Assembly (NCBI GenBank): GCA_024516155.1
Contig: JAJJXM010000039.1
Coordinates: forward strand, 496,001-560,000
Direction of reading: 5' to 3'
Length of the DNA: 64,000 nucleotides
Source: Pyronema omphalodes
Lineage: Eukaryota; Ascomycota; Pezizomycetes; Pezizales; Pyronemataceae
Below are positions 22,247 to 34,074 of this stretch, piece after piece. Position numbers and translations under genes: made by a program. Below the pieces are notes generated by a model. The model saw nothing but the letters and a program-made list of their open reading frames with translations, searched no databases and was not told the DNA's origin. Numbering within the stretch: position 1 is the first letter of the stretch; each line of letters opens with the position of its first letter.

Positions 22247-23696
22247 ATGAAAGGTCGTATACGTCGATACATCAAGTCCAAATTCACATCCACCGGTGTG
22301 ACTGGATCTTCTTCTTCTCCCAGTAGCAGTAGATCGCTACAGCAATCTCAGCAACCTCAGCGACCGCAGCGCCCTCAGCTACCTCAGCAACCTCAGCGCC
22401 CTCAGCTACCTCAGCGATCTCAGCAACTTCAGCAACCCCCGCACCCTCAGCAACCCCAGCACCCTCAGCAACCCCAGCACCCTCAGCAACCCCAGCACCC
22501 TCAGCAACCCCAGCAATACCGACCCTCCAACTCCCCCGATCGCTCAAACCCCGCGATTTCCGACCTTTCCGCAAATCCCCCGCCCACCCCCGAGCCAACC
22601 ATCCCCACCACCTCCCACCTCCGCAGCAGAACCAATGACTCCGGCTACATCTCCAACAACACGATCCTCGACGACGGCGAGTACACATCTTTCCCGCCGT
22701 CCCGAGCGTCCTTCGAGGTCTCCGAGGTCTCCAGCTCCTATCCCTCAACCCAACTCCCGCACCTGCAAACATCCCTCTTCACCCGTCCTCTATTCCCACC
22801 CATGACCCGCGCTCTTGCTTCCCGCTCACCCAAGCATGGCCTTATACCTACTGCACCAGCTGCCATCCCGATTTCCGTATGGCGCATAAAGATGAAACTG
22901 CAGTGTCGAGATATGCACACTTGAAACCACCGGCTGATGATCGGGAGTTTTGTGTGGCGTTTTTACCGGAGGGGGAGAGAGAGACGTTGCTTTGGTTGGC
23001 GGTTGAGAGGGGGTGGGTTGTGCGTGGGAGTTCTGGCTTGGGGGAGGTGCATGGAAAGGTTGGATCTGCGGGATCTGCGGGATGTGCGGGATCTCCGGAA
23101 GCTTCTGAGCTTGCTGAGCTTGCTGAACCTTCCGCACATATGGAATCTGCTGAACCTTCCGAACCTGCGGAATCTGCTGACCTTGCTGGCGCTCCGGAAC
23201 CCGCTGACAATTCTGAAGATACCGCGGACGTCTGTAGCATGGAGGATAACGATCAAGATGCCATCCCCACCGACGAATTCGAGTCGAAACTCGATCCCGA
23301 AGCGCCAGGCTGGGTAGTCTACATCTACTCCTGCGGCGCCCCAGGTCCCTTTACCAACGCGGTAGATCTCTCCCTGTATCTAACCGGCAGCCCTGATATC
23401 GCCGGTATCGGCATCCCCAAGAGTGCCATGTGGTTTAAAGCCGCACCTGAGGCACGCGAGATGCGGCGTAGACGTCCGGTTGATGAACGGATCACCTTTG
23501 GGAGGTTTACGGAGTGGATTAGAAAGGGGGCTTGTAGGAATGCTTGGGAAAGACTGGGGATGTTTAAGGTTGCTTGGTTGGATCAGGTATGTGCTTTCGA
23601 AAAGTGTGGAGTTGGGATAATGCTGATATGCGGTAGATGGGGAAGGAAAGGTGGAAGTGTACGGATGTTGTTAGCACTACGTTTGGGTTGCTATGA
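22247..23696 (+). CDS. Gln/Pro-repeat and Ala/Glu-repeat protein, hypothetical
   Basis: Unrecognised gene. The N-terminal frame (22247-) has a basic start, a Ser-rich run and then a Gln/Pro tract (QPQRPQLPQ, later five QQPQHP units). The downstream part is in another frame (+2). It contains a CTSC pair (WPYTYCTSCHPDFR), an Ala/Glu/Ser/Pro repeat (about 23060-23215) and a well-conserved-looking globular C-terminus (GWVVYIYSCGAPGPFTNAVD... WERLGMFKVAWLDQ). A 50-nt intron (23587-23636, GTATGT...CGGTAG) then joins the last exon in phase, ending TTFGLL-TGA at 23696. The frame change lies between about 22720 and 22840; no intron I can find explains it, so a 1-nt indel (error or mutation) is likely. 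If repaired, the product is roughly 465 aa. Both low-complexity parts are minisatellites in the DNA. Confidence 0.6.
22335..22515 (+). repeat. Coding minisatellite (CAGCAACCCCAGCACCCT)n
   Basis: An 18-bp unit repeated about five times at 22430-22515, preceded by related CTCAGC-based 9-bp units; encodes Gln-Pro repeats of the gene above and is a likely site of length variation. Confidence 0.75.
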
Positions 23697-26440
23697 CTCC
23701 TGCGCTGGTCTTGTAAGTTGGGAAATATAGGGAAATATCGTGGGGTTTGTTGGGGTTGTAATTTGCGGTGTCGGGTTACAGAATTGAAACGTCATATTGC
23801 AGCTGTGTGTTCCAAATCATACGTGCTAGTGAATTAAACTCAAGGGCGGACATATTGACCTTCACACCCGCACGGATTGTACATATGCATCATCTCGCCC
23901 GCATCTCCCATGCTCATGTGCTGTATACCAACCCGAAAACATCACGTGCCAAACCTCCAACCCACCGGCGACCACTCCCGTGCTCTGAATTCCACAAACC
24001 ACAGCATTGTCTACCGCGCGCAAAGCATGACCATCGACCCAGCGTGAATACCATCACTCACCATCCCCTCAAATTTAAATCCCCCAAAAATATCAATACA
24101 TCATCAAGCACAAAACGCACCATAATCCTCGCATCGCCCATGAAATCCGCGTAACGAAGTTGACGAAACTCACAATCACAATCACAATCATCGCAGAACA
24201 CCGACGAGAATAAAGAAGCAACCCAACCCCAGCAACCCCAGCAACCCCAGCAACCCCAGCAACCCAACCCAACCCCAGCAACCCAACCCCAACAGAGCGT
24301 ACATATACATATAAGCGAGAAAAATACGTCGATCGCTACACGCGGGTTCGACTGTTCGAGAGCGCCCCAGCCGGATAAAGAAAACGTCGCACTTATGATT
24401 GTCGTGATTGGCGTATCGCGGTTAGCGTGTCTGTGTTGCCTGTGTTGCCTGTGTTGCCTGCCCGCTGGATGCTGGTTGGATCCTGGTTGTTGCCTTGGCT
24501 TGGCTTGCGTTGCCTTGCGTTGCCTTTGCTGGCGGACTTTGAGGCGAAATAGTAACGAATGGGCTAAGTTTGTCGCTATGTTAAGGGATGGTAAAGAGTT
24601 TATCGACCTGCAAAAAATACCTGCATCTTCAATTATTTCACATCTTCTAGAATAAATGTATGAGAGTTTAGCTTCCCATAAAATACCGTCGTATTCTCCA
24701 GAAGCCAGTCCAGTCTAGTCATCACATACCCCCCCCACCCCACCACCCCACGCGCTGGGGTAGTTACCAGGTTACCAGGTTACCAGGTTACCAGGTTACC
24801 AGGTCACCAGGCTACCATGCACCGTTCGAACTTCCAAGTACCCCACAAGCCCAAGGCCTTCAACACGTACTGTACATACTAACAACCAACCCTCCCTGTC
24901 GTCAGTATCATCGCGGCACCCAATCCATCACCATCATCCAAGTAGCCATCAGCCATTTCAACCAAAAACAAAAACAGCAACCAGCAACCAGCAACCACCA
25001 CAAAACAGCAACCACCACAAAATAGCAACCATCACAAAACCGCAACCTCCACAAAACAAGCCCCAGAGGAGCTCATACATACAACATGTCCTCCAAATCC
25101 TACAAATCCTCCATAATCATAAGCGAATCCATATCCTCATATCCTCATATCCTCATATCCTCATATCCTCATATCCTCATATCCTCATATCCTCATATCC
25201 TCATATCCTCATATCCTCATATCCTCATATCCTCATATCCTCATATCCTCATATCCTATATCCTCATATCCCCATCCTCATATCCTCATATCCATATCCT
25301 CGCATTGCCACATAACACCTAGATATCCTACATGCAGTTCATCATGCACCGTTGTAGAGTGTATGGTGTAGGGTGTAGAGTGTATGGTGTATGGTTATGG
25401 TGTATGTAGTTCCAGCATAAACTGCTGTGGGGATAAGCTTTTTTTTTTTTTTATTTTTTATTTTTTTCTTTTTTTTTTTGCGGAAGCTAAGTAGCGCACG
25501 CTATGGTGGCTTGTTCTATGGTTATGGTAGTGGAGCGGGCTAAGTTTGGGATGCGACAGGGGTTGGGGTTTGGTTGTGGAGCGGGATAAGTTTGGAAGCG
25601 ACAGGGGTTGGGGTTTGGTTGTGGTTTGGTTGCGGCGCTGCGGTCTGTGCGAGGGATCGTTGGATCGTTGGATCGTTGGGTTATTGGGTCATTGGACCGG
25701 TGGGTCATTGGATCGTTGGGACAAGGCGTGATGATCACGATGCTGAGATTGCCGGGAGATGCTGGGTGACGATCACGTATGTAGTACAAGTAGTACAACG
25801 CTACCATATTAAACGAGACAGGTAGGGCTGGATAGTTGAGCGACACGGATGCTGGTTGGTATGCATACATAGATCTGCTGGGGTTATGGCAACAGTCAAG
25901 TGGTATTGGTTATATGTAGCTATTTTCGAAATCGTAGTTCATTGGAGTTTTTGGAGTCTTATAACTGAGCTTTGTAATGATATGGTTTGAAGTATGTGGT
26001 GTAACTCTGTTTCAATGTTCATGTTTCTCATGCGTGCAGCGTGCTATTATAGTGGATACAAAACATCGTCGATAGTCACATTTTGTTGAAGAGTGCCTAT
26101 TGAGTCGTGCTCTGTGCTATGACTGCTTGTGGAGGTGGATGTTGCCTTAGCGCACATCTCCTCGTTATGTTTGTTCTGTCGATGGTATCTTTACTCGTTA
26201 CCCAATGTCACACACTAAGATCTCCATCTCCATCTTTCTGTCTCTCTTTGTCCTCCCAAGTGCCAGCTCATCCTACGTCTGACCATGAGCGCTGTCACAC
26301 ATTTCAGTCATGAATGAAGAATGCGAAAAAAAGAACAGAAATGAATCAAACATTACTACTAAATTCCAATACTTCATCTTAACTTCCCGGCAGATACAAA
26401 TCCGCATGCCGAGTTCTCGAGTTCCATCACATCTCAGTCT
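23697..26440. other. Intergenic region rich in minisatellites
   Basis: No gene supported. Simple repeats: AACCCCAGC-type at 24225-24292, TGTGTTGCC/GTTGCCTT-type at 24427-24535, GTTACCAG at 24763-24812, ATCCTCAT at 25134-25300 (about 20 units), and a T-rich tract at 25439-25480. A segment at about 26095-26290 resembles 52495-52690. Confidence 0.6.
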
Positions 26441-27183
26441 TCAGATCTCACCCGCGACCTTAACCGCAGCCCTAAAATTCTTCCAAAACTCCTGTGCCTA
26501 TTTCAAAAAGTCATTGTCAGTCCAAATTTATCTTCCAACACCACAAAAAAAAAAACCACAACAAACCTTGCAAGAAAACTCCCTAGTATCCTCATCATCC
26601 TTCAGCTGCTCGATAGTTCCCCGCATAAACTTAACCAAAACCTCCATACTCGCCGAATCCCCATTCTCGGGTCGTCTACAAATATCATTCCCAGGGTACT
26701 TGGCTTCTTTAATAGTATCCCATAAAATGCCCGGATGACTGTGGAAAAGATCTCGCAATCGTAGCAGCAAAACTACTTCTGTCAGCCTAGCTATCCCTAT
26801 CCCTATCCCCATGCCCATACCATCCCTATCCCTACCCGCAAACACGAAGGAAACAAGGCATACTAACATTATCATACTCATCCTCCCTAACCAGCGTAGA
26901 CAAATTCCACAGCAACACACGATTCCTCAGGAACAAAATACCAATAGCATCCTGCAGTATCTGGTTCCCCAGAACTGGAAGGTGCTCTGGAAATCGTCCG
27001 CTTGGAAGATTTGCAGGCCTTCGATGTAGGCGGGGGTTAGGAGGTCTTTGATGATGGGACAGAGGAGACGCCAGATGATTGGGCGTGGGTGGGCGTGCTG
27101 TCGGGCTCGGCCGATGAGTCTGATGGGTGGGGTTAGTACGGGGCTTGGATGTGGAAGACGGGGAGGGGGGGGTACGGTGACAT
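26441..27183 (-). CDS. Hypothetical protein, three exons, frame disturbed
   Basis: Unrecognised. Exon 3 (26441-26497, AQEFWKNFRAAVKVAGEI-stop) joins exon 2 (26567-26738, HPGILWDTIKEAKYPG... DDEDTREFSCK) in phase across a 69-nt GTTTGT...TAG intron. Exon 2 joins exon 1 across a 139-nt intron (26739-26877) with a GTATGA donor and a (GGGATA)n tract inside. Exon 1 contains ILQDAIGILFLRNRVLLWNL and, in the adjacent frame, IIWRLLCPIIKDLLTPAYIE. These need one extra base near 26965-26975, and linking to the only suitable ATG (27183) needs another in a C8 run at 27165-27172. The product would be about 180 aa with hydrophobic helices, probably soluble or peripheral. Two homopolymer-type shifts fit sequencing error as well as decay. 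Confidence 0.5.
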
Positions 27184-28767
27184 GTCGCTGTTGGTTTGGG
27201 ATTGCGTTTGTGGTGGTGTGGTGGAAGTTGCTTAAGGGGATGGAATGGTGGGAGTGACTGAGTCGATGATGGTGGTGATAAGGGGTATTTAATAGGCGTT
27301 ATTTAAATAGCTGTTTCTTTGTCTCGGTTCCTTCGATATTGAAATTCTGCACTTTGTATAGAAAGACGATATAGAATTCCTCATGCGTGGGAATATCGAC
27401 ATGGAAGATGATAGAAGGAAATACAATCACATATGGGCTACATGGCTGGCTAAAGAAGTAGCGGGAATATTGTGTATATACTACCTCCACGGAATGTCCA
27501 CCATACCTGCCAATTACACATAGTAGAAAAGCAAATTGAAGCAATTTCCAGCGGAGTACGCTATCCCCGAATCCCGATAGTAGATACTACCCAGACCTAA
27601 TATTCAAAAAATCATCCCGATTCCGGAACCCAAAAAGTCACCAATGACGACCTGTAGTCTGTAGAAAACTCAACCATCACCACCGTCGTTATATGTAACA
27701 TATCTTGTCTTCGGCACCATTTCATAACCGCCTCCGGTAACGGTGCAACATAATATACATTTATTGATGTATCATGTCAGTAACCCTCTCGATATTCGTT
27801 GGAACACCAGATGATTTAATATCAACATAGCATGATGTCTGTGACCACTGACTAAGTCCTTCTCAAAAAAAGAATATGGAAGCTCTTCGCTTCCACACAG
27901 CAGTATATCGCGAAAGTAATAGGGTACGCAGGGAGGGGTAAGTACTTCATGTTACCCACACAGGCAGGAGCTTTCTTCATCAGTTTTTGGATATTACTTG
28001 TTCCTTATTACTGCCTAGTCTAGTCTAGTCTTTAGATTTTCACAGAGTCGTCTTATTTCTGTTTCTGCTTTCTGCTTTGTTGCATCTTTGGGATTAATCA
28101 GAAATAAACAGTGGGTGGGAAAGGATACTGGGATACTGGGATACTAGGATAGTGTTTTTTTTTGATTTTTGGACACACGTACCGGGACTTTTCTGCGAGG
28201 TAGAGATGAGGCGGTTTTCAATCGTCGAAGGAATCGTCTTAGTAAGAAAGATATCCGATAGTACAAATAAGCAAAGAGTTTGGTTGTATTATGTATATCT
28301 TTCCACCCACGAAGCGATGAATCCTAGAGGATCAGATTGCCTGCAGTGTGCATAAAGTCCTGGGTATAACCTATAAGTGAATATCAAGATATTAAGATAT
28401 CAAGATATCAAGATATCAAGATATCAAGATATCAAGATATCAAGATATCAAGATATCAAGATATCAAGATATCAACGCACTTCTCCATGCTACCAGACTA
28501 CAGATATCCAGCCTCATCTCCGTGTCGCTTGTCTGCTGCCTAGTTAATGGGTTCACGAGCTATAGACCTGTAGTCTTTATGTAACCAAATTGGCAAGTTC
28601 CGGCTTCGATATCGTCGGAAGGTTGATGATAAAAAAGCCGAACCCCTGTTTGTGGATACAATTCATCATCGTAATGTAATCACTGTATACAAGCTAGCTA
28701 GCTATCTAACCAATTCAAATCCCCAAATCCCCAAATCCCCAAATTTCACCTACCTCTCTCACCTACC
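27184..28767. other. Intergenic, with (ATATCAAG)n
   Basis: No gene seen. A clean ATATCAAG-type repeat of about 11 units spans 28384-28475. Confidence 0.55.
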
Positions 28768-28782
28768 TCTCTCACAGCCGTA
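28768..28782 (+). repeat. Target-site duplication, left
   Basis: TCTCTCACAGCCGTA, identical to 29118-29132, bracketing the SINE. Confidence 0.85.
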
Positions 28783-29117
28783 GGGGGCGGCCCCAGTGGT
28801 GTAGTGGTATAACTCCCTGCAACTGCGCAAAAGCAACGGGTTCGAATCCCGTGCCGCTCCCACAGGTATATCTTGGTAACCGGGGTTTGCCCTCAAGGGA
28901 GGTTTACCCGGCGGCTCAGGTTGAGTAGTCACTCTGTGTAATGAAAGGGCACTTGACATATGTCAAGAGTAGCCCCGCTTATCCTGATCTATGCCTTCTT
29001 AGGTATAGACAAGAAGCAAAGGAAATATTTGGGAGAAAAAAGAAATGTAATAGTAATGTTACGATTGTCATAACCTATCGGTTGGGAACATAAATGAGAA
29101 TATATTATTATTTATTA
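28783..29117 (+). mobile_element. tRNA-derived SINE, 335 bp
   Basis: The head (28784-28856) is tRNA-like. A 7-bp acceptor pairs GGGGCGG with CCGCTCC, box A is TGGTGTAGTGG (28797-28807) and box B is GGTTCGAATCC (28839-28849), a standard internal RNA polymerase III promoter. The anticodon arm does not fold properly, so it is not a working tRNA. A ~230-nt unrelated body follows, and the 3' tail is AT-rich (ATATTATTATTTATTA). A perfect 15-bp direct repeat flanks the element on both sides, the mark of LINE-mediated retroposition. It is non-autonomous; the partner LINE is unknown. Confidence 0.85.
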
Positions 29118-29132
29118 TCTCTCACAGCCGTA
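29118..29132 (+). repeat. Target-site duplication, right
   Basis: Second copy of TCTCTCACAGCCGTA. Confidence 0.85.
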
Positions 29133-30101
29133 AAACATCGCGTGATATACCATGATACACCATGATAAACCACGATGCCCGCAGCTCGCAGCTCGTTCAC
29201 AGGCGATTTCGACGGGGCAATACAAGCGCGTGGGTAACGGATCTTAAGTACTATTTCGTTGGGGTTACGATTCTGCGTAGTTTATGGAAGGGGAGGTGGC
29301 ATCTGGTACCGACCCTCCCCCCCCCCCCCCCCCGCCCCCCCCCGACAGCTGGAACCGTCAGTGCATTTTCTCGCGCCCCCCCCCCCCCCGCGGCCGCCGC
29401 TTGTGACAAGTTGCTTCAAGACTGTAGAAAATTGAAATTTTGAAGCGTGGGGTTTGGTGTATTGTAGCAGGTGGGGGTGTTTTCGTATACCCGTTATTGA
29501 TGTGGCGGATGTGGTGGATGTGTAGGAATGGGGAAGCTACGAGTGATGCTGGAGAGACATTGTGGAGTGTGCTGTTTTAATTTTCGAATACCGTTGTGCA
29601 GCGGGCTGGTTTTGGATCAGTTAGAGGTGTGGCATTAGGTACTGTGGACACTGGAATTTGTATGCCCGTTCGTGGTTCGTTGGAAATATCGTTCTTGTGT
29701 TTATAGCTCACTGAACTGTTGCAACTTGCGCTGCGTTGACGATTATCCATAATCTGCGGTAGTCGCAGTGTATTTCCGTATTGTTATTCCTTTACATACT
29801 GCCGCTTGTATATTTACAAGAGCATCACACCCCCACATGAAGCCGTCACCATCCGTGGCAAGTTGTTCCAGAACACAGACTATCATTCTACGTTCCAAAT
29901 TCAAAGTCACGTGTGGTAACAAGCACCATAGAATCACAAGGCATCACACATCCCCAACTCCCGCCTGTAAAAAGGCTCAATTCCTTACCAACAGCCTCAA
30001 CACCTCCAAGCAATCTCAGCAGCGAAAGTGTATCGCCAATAATTCCCCCAAAAGTTCTCAGTTCTTCTATCAATCAAATACACAAAAACTCATCAATCAC
30101 A
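29133..30101. other. Intergenic with long C runs
   Basis: C runs at 29317-29333, 29335-29342 and 29379-29389. The rest shows no supported gene and is likely promoter and leader for the gene starting at 30102. Confidence 0.5.
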
Positions 30102-30681
30102 ATGATACCCAGAATACCAACTCCGGTCCCAGAAGACGCATTCAGCATCGAGCTTGTCGATATCGAATTGGGCCTTGCAAATCGCCCAACGTCTCCACAG
30201 ATTACCGCTGCTGCTGGTTTTACACCTATCAACACGGAAACTGCATCCGTTGCTACACCTATGCCGCGCGCTCATCTGACAGCGCCTACTGCTACCCAGC
30301 GCCCAGTCTGCTCGCCATTTCCAGCGGCCGCATCAACTGCGACAATCGCCACTGCACCTCCACCGTACGAGGAAGCTGCTCGCCCATAATTGGGTGAGTT
30401 ATCTGGGTAGTTTACGGATTCGGGATATCAGGGGACGAAATGTCGATGTGCTCCCGAGTTATGCGAATACCGTTGCTGCTACTAGAGGTATCGAGGGTAC
30501 TGACGATATTAAGCGGTGGAAGATGCTGTTTTTGGGGGCTATGGCGGCGCTGGTTGTGTTCGTCATTTTTGTCGTGTGGATTTACATGGGTCCGGGACAG
30601 GCTGGTGCTAATGGTCCTGTTGAGGGAGAGCCGGGGCAGACTGAACAGTCTGCGAGGCCATCCCGTCCTGCGAGTTTGTGA
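30102..30681 (+). CDS. Single-pass membrane protein with Pro/Thr-rich head, hypothetical
   Basis: Model: exon 1 30102-30364 and exon 2 30432-30681, with a 67-nt intron (GTACGA...ATATCAG) at phase 2, giving 170 aa. The N-terminal half is Pro/Thr/Ala-rich and begins MIPRIPTPVPEDAFSIELVD. Residues about 118-141 form one membrane helix (MLFLGAMAALVVFVIFVVWIYM) preceded by KRWK, and the C-terminus is Gly/Glu/Ser-rich. Without the intron, exon 1 would run on to PPPYEEAARP and stop at 30389, losing the helix. A GTGAGT at 30394 is an alternative donor but lies after that stop. Splicing is therefore the least certain part. No family recognised. Confidence 0.6.
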
Positions 30682-31535
30682 GGAGGGTTTATTTTTGTTT
30701 ATGGTTGGTTATGGCAGGGTATGTTTGTGCGTTGATTTCCTGGCGGGTGCGATTGATAATTTTTGAACATGTAACTTCCTAAATCCATAATAAATTGCCA
30801 TACACCGTAATATAACACCTAGATCCATAGTACATCAGCGCCTAATGATAAAGTTTTTACATATATACTCCAAAATCATATTTACCCAATAGCCAAACAC
30901 CGAAATAAACATTCATATACCCCATGAAACCTCATCCACCCCAACAAGCACTCGCCCCGCTTCTTTTCCAGTTCACATACCGCTTTTTCTTCCTTGGTAG
31001 TCTCCTTCTTGAACTATTCCTTCGAACAACTACCTCACCAACCTGGCAATCATAATCCTCCCCTCCATCCTCCCTTGGTTCAATAACGATAACCGGTAGT
31101 ACAACCCTCCTTCTCATTTCCCTTCTTCGTTTTTGAGAAAGTCCTTCGCACATGGTGCAGGTAGTAAATTATAATCGTTTATCCCAGAAAATATTGGTTC
31201 GCCGGCGGTAAGGGTTGAGACTGGTGACGGGGGTTGAATCTTGATTTTTGGAACATTGGGTCGGCGCCGTCGACGGATTCGATAATCCGGAATTGGCAGC
31301 AGATGAGGCGGTAGGAGGGGTTAAATTTCATAGCAGATGTAGGTGGTGGCTGAAGGTGCGATCTTGAAGTATGGGTTGCTAGTCGTGATGGCACATGGTG
31401 AGGTTCGAATGTGGAGCAACGGCGGTATGCAGAAGCACCGACAACATGGCTTGGCACAAGGATGATCATTCGCAGCAGTTTTTGTTCCAACATTCTGATA
31501 CACGCATCAACACCTTTCCATAACAGAACTGCATA

Positions 31536-32363
31536 ATGGACAAGTCAGCTGACACCCAAGCGAAACCCAGCGAGGAAAACGGTAGCCATCTCAGACTGCG
31601 ATCAAATACGGAAACTAGCAAATACAGCAGCACGACTGAACAGCAAATTTCGGGCGGTTCTTCTCAAAATGAGGGATCTGTTATCAATTCCGAGACTGAT
31701 CCAATGGACACCACCCGCCGCCGCCGCCGTGTTATCTCCTTTCCAAAGGTTGCGCGGTCCTCGACGGGATTCTTGCTTAATCAACGGCACACTATGAACT
31801 ACGATGATTGCGTTACTTCACCTTTTGAGGACGAAAAGGAGGAATATGAAGACAAAGAAGAAGATAAAGACGAAGACGAGGATAAAGAATGGGTGGAACG
31901 GGAAAGGCTTTCTAGGCAGTTGGATGAAGAATTCTCCGAAGGCGTGGACTATGCTACCTTTACCAAACAACCCACGCAACGCCGCAATAGTCGTTTGACA
32001 TTCTTCTCAATCAAGTCTGATGAAGATGACGGTCCATGGGAGCAGGAGGAGTATGTTTCCTTTTCAACTAGTCCAAGAAGCTGCTACTGATATTGTTATA
32101 GCGATCTTAATCTTGACTACGACTCCGACACCTACGAGTATCACGACCCCTGGTATTCCTCGACCATTACGAACGGCAAATTCGCTCGTGGAGGTGAGAT
32201 TGCAGATGTTTACGACGAGCTCTCAGGAAATGGGATCCGCTACTGCACTCGGAAAAAGAAGGAACGCCGTCCAACAAGTTGGTATGGAAGATTCATTCTT
32301 TGCCGTTGGGCCGTCAATATTTATGATCGCGGATGGATGCTACTACTCGTAATTGTTGTTTGA
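31536..32363 (+). CDS. Acidic protein with C-terminal membrane segment cut by TGA
   Basis: Two exons, 31536-32050 and 32102-32363, separated by a clear 51-nt intron (GTATGT, CTACTGAT branch, TTATAG); 258 aa. Order: Ser/Gln/Glu-rich head, a five-Arg run (RRRRR, ~residue 60), a long Glu/Asp/Lys run (~98-118), and a Tyr/Asp-rich patch. Last comes RWAVNIYDRGWMLLLVIVV followed by TGA. Reading through the TGA gives LLFGFLFSICSR and a second stop at 32400-32402, completing a typical membrane helix. So either the TGA is a mutation or error that halves the helix, or it is read through. A 38-nt GTAATT...TTTAG stretch over this spot could alternatively be a very short intron. No family recognised. Confidence 0.7.
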
Positions 32364-32402
32364 CTGCTGTTTGGATTTCTCTTTAGCATATGTTCACGGT
32401 GA
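32361..32402 (+). other. Possible readthrough extension of the preceding CDS
   Basis: TGA followed by CTG, then 12 sense codons of hydrophobic residues and TGA. TGA-C is a leaky context, and TGA-CTA is the known strong readthrough motif in fungi; this is one base off. Confidence 0.35.
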
Positions 32403-33072
32403 GAGAATTTAACGAACGTTATTCGAGCATGGCTAATAGTTTGATTAAGTTTATGTCCGGAAAATGTTTGCAGATTTAACGGTGCTAAGAATAATAGGAA
32501 TGTGATCACGGAAGCGATGTAGGTTAAGGGACTGACATCTAAATCATCTTGGAAAACATTTGCTGTCTGTGATCTTCTTGTCTCACGTGTTTGGGTGGTA
32601 TTTAATTTGGTTTCTTATTTCATGAAGCTCGAAGAAATTTCATTCAGTGGTAATTTAGTCTCAATCAAGTTATTTTATCATTCCTCACATCTTTCTGTTG
32701 TATCAAACGAGGGGCAGAAATGAACAGGAGAAAGGCCGTAGCCAAATATACTTCAAACATAAACTCCGTTCCCTCGCTGACTCTTCTTTCTTTAAATACA
32801 ACATAATATGCAAATATCTCCTTGAATTCAGAGACCTACACCGTTAGAGAACTATCCGTGCCGTTAACTGTTCGAAATAATAGTATACACACGTAGTCGT
32901 TTTGAGGGACGCTACGGCGCCCAATCCTTCGTTCCTGCTCGTTCTGGGGCCAAGAAGCGCAACATGGAGGTGGAAAATGACCCCCAGGCTCTCGATACAG
33001 GGCTATTAATGTCCCTACAGGCAACACGGCATGTGCTTATAACAAACTGTACGTTCTCTCCTTCAACAACGA

Positions 33073-33143
33073 GTGCCGTTGGTGTAATGGTAACATCCTA
33101 CTTTCCCAAGGTCGGGCAGTGGGTTCGATTCCCGCACGGTGCA
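33073..33143 (+). tRNA. tRNA-Gly(CCC), copy with a stem mismatch
   Basis: 71 nt. Acceptor GTGCCGT/ACGGTGC, anticodon loop TTCCCAA, T arm GTGGG-TTCGATT-CCCGC. The 3' anticodon stem is GGTCG instead of GGTAG, giving a T-C mismatch at the second pair. Followed by a TTTT run. Confidence 0.85.
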
Positions 33144-33473
33144 ATTCTTTTAGATCTTCTTCTGAATAATATGCCGCAATATAGCTGGTTGTATGAAATC
33201 TTTTTTTGCTTTTTCTAGATCCTTTGGGTCGTAACTCCATTCATTGCTCATTCCCGGAAGCTTCTGAAGCAAACTCTTGGTGATTTCTCTTTCATTGTAT
33301 CTTTTGAAGCAAACAACGCTCGTGATCATTCATTCTCTTCTTGGCGACTACATAAGAGACTGAAACAAGATGGAGGACGTCTCCTTCCACCCACCAGGAT
33401 CCATACAGCCTGCAGATACAGGCACACCCGCTAAAGCACTTATGGAGCAGCAGGCTCTGCTTCTCAACAGACA

Positions 33474-33544
33474 GTGCCGTTGGTGTAATGGCAACATCCT
33501 ACTTTCCCAAGGTAGGGCAGTGGGTTCGATTCCCGCACGGTGCA
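33474..33544 (+). tRNA. tRNA-Gly(CCC)
   Basis: 71 nt, full cloverleaf with CTACT/GGTAG anticodon stem and CCC anticodon; D loop differs from the others by one base (GGCAA). A TTTTT terminator follows. Confidence 0.92.
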
Positions 33545-34003
33545 ATTCTTTTTGATCTCTTTTTACATAATACTACAGAACATTGCTGGCTCCTGAAATT
33601 GTTTTTCTGTTGCTGACTTAACGTCTTGTTGGTCATTACTCCTTCATGGTATCTTGTAAAGCATATTCTTGTTTCTTTACCATCCAAGGTGATTTCTGAA
33701 GCAAACAATTATTGTGATTGTTGAGTTCTTTGTTCGGGGACAAGATACTGAAAAGATATCCCGGGGCACTGCTTATATTTTATATGCGTAATAATTCCAC
33801 ACCGGTACAGGCACTCCTGCTACGGTATGCATATTCGGAGACTTTCCGGTATCCAATCCTTCGTTCTGGTGGTACCGCGATGAAGAAACCCATGATGGAG
33901 GTGGAAGCCGACCCCCTGGCTTTCGACATGGGGTTTTTAATGCACCTGCAGGTAACATGACCCGCGTTTTATAAAAACTGCAGGCTTAATGCTCTAACAG
34001 ACA

Positions 34004-34074
34004 GTGCCGTTGGTGTAATGGTAACATCCTACTTTCCCAAGGTAGGGCAGTGGGTTCGATTCCCGCACGGTGCA
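34004..34074 (+). tRNA. tRNA-Gly(CCC)
   Basis: 71 nt, full cloverleaf, anticodon CCC, internal promoter boxes intact, TTTTT terminator at about 34080. Confidence 0.92.

Noticed and set aside
22247..22924. Q/P-rich frame as a complete separate gene
   Set aside because: The natural-looking continuation lies in the +2 frame, with a spliced C-terminus; treating the first frame as complete ignores that.
25086..25322. 78-aa frame with ISSYPHIL repeats
   Set aside because: Direct translation of the ATCCTCAT microsatellite; no gene structure around it.
24220..28475. CRISPR-like arrays
   Set aside because: All repeats here are head-to-tail micro- or minisatellites without unique spacers.
28783..28856. 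Functional tRNA gene at the SINE head
   Set aside because: Acceptor and boxes A/B are present, but the anticodon arm cannot form, and the segment continues into a body bounded by target duplications.
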